A stretch of 10,164 bases of DNA, from contig NZ_ML142858.1 in assembly GCF_004138495.1 (NCBI RefSeq), positions 157,785 through 167,948 on the forward strand, read 5' to 3'. A model generated the notes under the pieces. The model saw only the letters and a list, made by a program, of their open reading frames with translations. It ran no database searches and was not told where the DNA came from. The stretch comes from Phytoactinopolyspora endophytica (GTDB lineage: Bacteria; Actinomycetota; Actinomycetes; Jiangellales; Jiangellaceae). Every line of letters starts with the position of its first letter. Within the stretch, counting starts at the first letter, position 1. Positions 6,604-10,164 of the stretch are shown here, one piece after another. A program made the translations under genes and the position numbers.

Positions 6604-7389
6604 TTAGGAGAGCAGGTCCACGAGGATCAGGGCGACTCCCACGGCCGCGGCGGCGATGCCGCCCACGAGGCTGAACCGCTCCTTCTTCTTGGCCTCGGCG
6701 AGCAACTCCTCCTCGCTTTTCGTGGACACCAGGGACGGCTCGTCGATCGACAGCTCTCCACCGTTGTCCTTGGCCGTGCCCAGGACATAGAGGGTGGTGC
6801 CGGCGGTCAGTACCCATTCGGTGTACTTGTAACCGACGGTGCCTTCGCGCTGCGTCTTGGGAAGCTTCAGGCTCAGGCTGCCCACGGAGAGCGTGGAGTG
6901 CTGTGACGATTCGTTATGCGGCTCGAACCGGTCGACGACCTGGCGCATGTGCTCGAACACACCCGGCTTGGGGCGGACCTCGATCGTTCCGGTCTCGTCC
7001 CGGACGTGGAACGGATCCTCCGACTCGCGCGTCGCGACGGTCTCCTCCTTCTCGACACGTCGGGTGCGGTAGTTGCCCTTGGAATCGCGGCGCCGCTCGG
7101 TGGTCCAATACTTGCGCTTGACGACGTGCCGGTGCCAGAGGCATTCGGTCTCGGAGATCTCCGACTTGACCGTGCCGGATGGGCGGGCCTCGGCCTTACC
7201 GACAACCTCACACTTCTGCTCGAAGAAGCCGGGACCGGCCGCCTCCGTGGCGGCCTCCTGCAGGGTGCGGAGCTCCTGCGCCGTCATCGTCTGAGTGGTG
7301 ATCATCTCGTGCTGCCGTTGACGGGTGCTGTACAGGAGGTACCCGCAGTATCCGGCGACCACCAGAGCGACAAGCCCGGCTATCCACAT
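6604..7389 (-). CDS. GIDE-domain membrane protein (MUL1-like fold, no RING)
   Basis: The 261-residue product has a membrane segment at 2-21, a charged linker, a central domain (about 60-205) and a second membrane segment at 241-259. The central part has the marks of the GIDE domain known from the human mitochondrial E3 ligase MUL1: SEISETECLWHRHVV (77-91) and an EWVL.AG..LYVLG stretch (191-204). Bacterial members are often annotated as E3 ubiquitin ligase family proteins, but there is no C-terminal RING finger here, so ligase activity is not supported. A membrane-associated scaffold or sensor is a fair guess. The domain between the two segments should lie on one side of the membrane. The ATG at 7389 has AAAGGA 8 bases upstream (7403-7398). 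The gene is divergent from birA and convergent with ppc. Function is unknown. Confidence 0.8.
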   Translation of the reverse strand: MWIAGLVALVVAGYCGYLLYSTRQRQHEMITTQTMTAQELRTLQEAATEAAGPGFFEQKCEVVGKAEARPSGTVKSEISETECLWHRHVVKRKYWTTERRRDSKGNYRTRRVEKEETVATRESEDPFHVRDETGTIEVRPKPGVFEHMRQVVDRFEPHNESSQHSTLSVGSLSLKLPKTQREGTVGYKYTEWVLTAGTTLYVLGTAKDNGGELSIDEPSLVSTKSEEELLAEAKKKERFSLVGGIAAAAVGVALILVDLLS

Positions 7390-7426
7390 GTGCTGAGTCC
7401 TTTCAGTCCGTATGACACAAGGCGGG

Positions 7427-7456
7427 ACACTAATGACCCGTCCGGGCCGTGGTCAA
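7427..7456 (-). promoter_or_regulatory. Promoter of the GIDE-domain gene
   Basis: The minus strand has TTGACC (7456-7451) and TAGTGT (7432-7427) separated by 18 bases, close to the housekeeping sigma consensus. It would give a leader of roughly 30 bases containing the AAAGGA ribosome site. This is the best-looking promoter in the window. Confidence 0.6.
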
Positions 7457-7486
7457 TGTTGTGAGGCGCCGTGAAGCGTTCGTGAG

Positions 7487-7492
7487 TAGTGT
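7487..7492 (+). promoter_or_regulatory. Possible -10 of birA
   Basis: TAGTGT fits TANNNT and would start transcription near 7499, some 35 bases before the chosen birA ATG. No convincing -35 is visible. Confidence 0.3.
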
Positions 7493-7533
7493 TTTCGGCG
7501 GGAGACGATGGTTGGCGGACATCAGGAGACGGC

Positions 7534-8286
7534 ATGTGGCAGGTACGCCGAGTCACCGAGACGGGATCCACCAACGCGGACATGGTGACCCTCGCCGGAG
7601 AGGGCGCTGCGGAAGGGACCGTCGTCGTGGCCGACTACCAGAGTGCCGGCCGAGGGCGGCTGGACCGGGAATGGGAGACACCGCCCGGTTCAAGCCTGAC
7701 GGTCTCCTTCCTGCTGCGGCCCGACGACGTTCCGACGGCGGACTGGCCGTGGCTGCCACTCCTGGTCGGTGTGGTCGTGGTGGAGACCGTCGCTGACCTG
7801 ACCGGCGTCGAAGCCGGTCTGAAGTGGCCGAACGACGTGCTGGTGGGTGAGGCCAAGCTGGCCGGGATCCTGGTCGAGCGAGTGGAGACGCCGCTCGGTG
7901 CGGCTGCGGTGGCCGGGGTCGGGCTCAACATCCGGCAGAACCGTGACCAGCTCCCCGACAACGCAACGTCGCTGGTGCTGGAGACGACGAGGACGAGTGC
8001 CCCCAGCCGTGACGATCTGCTCGACGCCCTGTGCACGCGGTTGTCCGGGCGCTATGAGGCGTGGCGGAGCGCCGGTACGGATGCTTCGGGCGGGTCCGGG
8101 ATCGCTGACGAGTACCGTGCCCGTTGCGTGACATTGGGCCGGCGCGTGCGCGTGGAGTTGCCGGGCGGGCGAGTGAGCGAAGGCCGGGCGCGTGACATCG
8201 ACGGCGCGGGCCGGCTCCTGATCGAGACGGACGCCGGGGTCGAGGCGTTCGGCGCCGGGGACGTGGTTCACCTCCGTCCGGCATGA
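7534..8286 (+). CDS. birA: Biotin--[acetyl/propionyl-CoA carboxylase] ligase, monofunctional
   Basis: The enzyme activates biotin with ATP and attaches it to a lysine of the biotin-carrier subunit of acyl-CoA carboxylases. The 250-residue product has GSTN (11-14), QSAGRGRLDREW (36-47, the biotin-binding loop), KWPNDV (97-102), KLAGILVE (108-115, with the active-site Lys108) and GVGLN (128-132), then a C-terminal BPL_C domain (about 200-248). There is no N-terminal helix-turn-helix, so it is a ligase only and not a repressor. The ATG at 7534 is preferred because AGGAG (7524-7528) lies 5 bases upstream and residue 2 is where the catalytic domain begins. A GTG at 7489 would add 15 residues. PccB in this window acts in a complex whose carrier subunit is its likely substrate. 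Confidence 0.93.
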   Translation: MWQVRRVTETGSTNADMVTLAGEGAAEGTVVVADYQSAGRGRLDREWETPPGSSLTVSFLLRPDDVPTADWPWLPLLVGVVVVETVADLTGVEAGLKWPNDVLVGEAKLAGILVERVETPLGAAAVAGVGLNIRQNRDQLPDNATSLVLETTRTSAPSRDDLLDALCTRLSGRYEAWRSAGTDASGGSGIADEYRARCVTLGRRVRVELPGGRVSEGRARDIDGAGRLLIETDAGVEAFGAGDVVHLRPA

Positions 8287-8397
8287 CCTGGCCGGAAGCT
8301 GCACGTCCGTGCGTGGCCGCCGGAACGGTACAAGGCACGTGGAGTTCTGCGGCCGTAAAGATGGGCCTACGGAGCCGGAACATGTCAGGATTCGGAT

Positions 8398-8939
8398 ATG
8401 GGCTTTCCAGAGAAGCACCTCAGCGAAGGTGAGATCGTCGAGTTCCACCTGCGCACCCATGTCAAAGAGCTGTTCCTGCCGGTCTTGATCCTGCTGGCGA
8501 CCGGTGCCGCGGCGGGCTTCGGGCTGGGTATATTGCCGGACGACGACACCACAACGGTGACGGTCGGTCAGTGGGCCATCGTGGTCGCGGCCGTCCTGAT
8601 CGTGCTCATCTGGTCGTTCTGGCCGTTCATCACCTGGTTGACGACGACCTTCACCGTGACCAACGGCCGGCTCATCACGCGTACCGGCGTCATCCGTCGC
8701 ACCGGCCGCAACATCCCGTTGCGGCGGATCAACGACGCGGCGTTCGAACAGGGCCTCACCGACCGGATCCTGCGGTGCGGTACGTTGATCGTCTCCGCGG
8801 CGAGTGAAGAGGGCCAGATCCGGCTCCATGACGTGCCACGCGTCCATGCAGTGCAGCTGCGGCTCAGCGAGCTGGTCGCGGAGGCACAGCGCGAAGACGG
8901 CTGGACACGCGAGGACCCGCAGGAGGAGACCGACTACCC

Positions 8940-8943
<4 letters not shown>
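8398..8943 (+). CDS. Membrane PH-domain (bPH2/DUF304) protein
   Basis: The 181-residue product has a short cytoplasmic N-terminus, two membrane segments (about 24-46 and 58-80) and a bacterial PH-like domain (81-160). The family signature is seen in TFTVTNGRLITRTG (84-97), followed by RNIPLRRIND and a GTL.V.SA strand. Members are small inner-membrane proteins of largely unknown role. In mycobacteria a similar gene also follows birA, which supports the family call. ATG at 8398 has AGGA 7 bases upstream. The 111 bases after birA hold no clear terminator or promoter, so cotranscription with birA is possible. The end overlaps the cyclase start. Confidence 0.88.

Positions 8944-10164
<1,221 letters not shown>

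Noticed and set aside
6604..7389. True E3 ubiquitin ligase
   Set aside because: The RING finger with paired Cys/His is absent; only the GIDE part is present.
7489..7533. birA start at GTG 7489
   Set aside because: It overlaps a possible -10 and adds 15 residues unlike the family; ATG 7534 has a well-placed AGGAG. It cannot be fully excluded.

Overview
The window looks like chromosomal DNA from a high-GC Gram-positive actinobacterium. The signs are strong G/C bias at third codon positions, frequent GTG starts, start codons placed 6-7 bases after a TANNNT hexamer (leaderless style), a propionyl-CoA carboxylase beta subunit, a biotin ligase without a DNA-binding domain followed by a membrane PH-domain protein, and a mycobacterial Rv1264-like adenylate cyclase. 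The genus cannot be fixed from the sequence.

Layout. (1) Positions 1-708, minus strand: an AAA_14-type ATPase gene broken by one missing base near 271 and cut by the window edge. (2) 739-839: a regular ladder of TTTGG/CCAAA half-sites in alternating orientation with a 32-base period, just upstream of the ATPase start and downstream of pccB. It can also fold into alternative hairpins. (3) 933-2534, minus: pccB, an acyl-CoA carboxylase beta subunit. Its upstream spacer carries 4.4 copies of a 17-bp tandem repeat (2647-2720). (4) 2754-3758, minus: an unrecognised secreted lipoprotein, divergent from ppc (3880-6528, plus), with both starts apparently leaderless. (5) 6540-6594: a perfect 17-bp-arm hairpin between the convergent ends of ppc and a GIDE-domain membrane protein (6604-7389, minus). 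(6) 7534-9929, plus: birA, a membrane bPH2 protein and a class III adenylate cyclase, the last two overlapping by 4 bases. (7) From 10046, plus: the beginning of eno (enolase).

How the genes relate. PccB forms the carboxyltransferase of a biotin-dependent acyl-CoA carboxylase, and BirA attaches biotin to the partner biotin-carrier subunit, which is not in this window. PEP carboxylase and enolase are adjacent steps around phosphoenolpyruvate. The cyclase makes cAMP. The core genes are ordinary. The least ordinary part is the left end: the half-site ladder with its broken ATPase, in a place where related genomes often carry a carboxylase epsilon subunit. The 17-bp repeat and the 6540-6594 palindrome are secondary items of interest.
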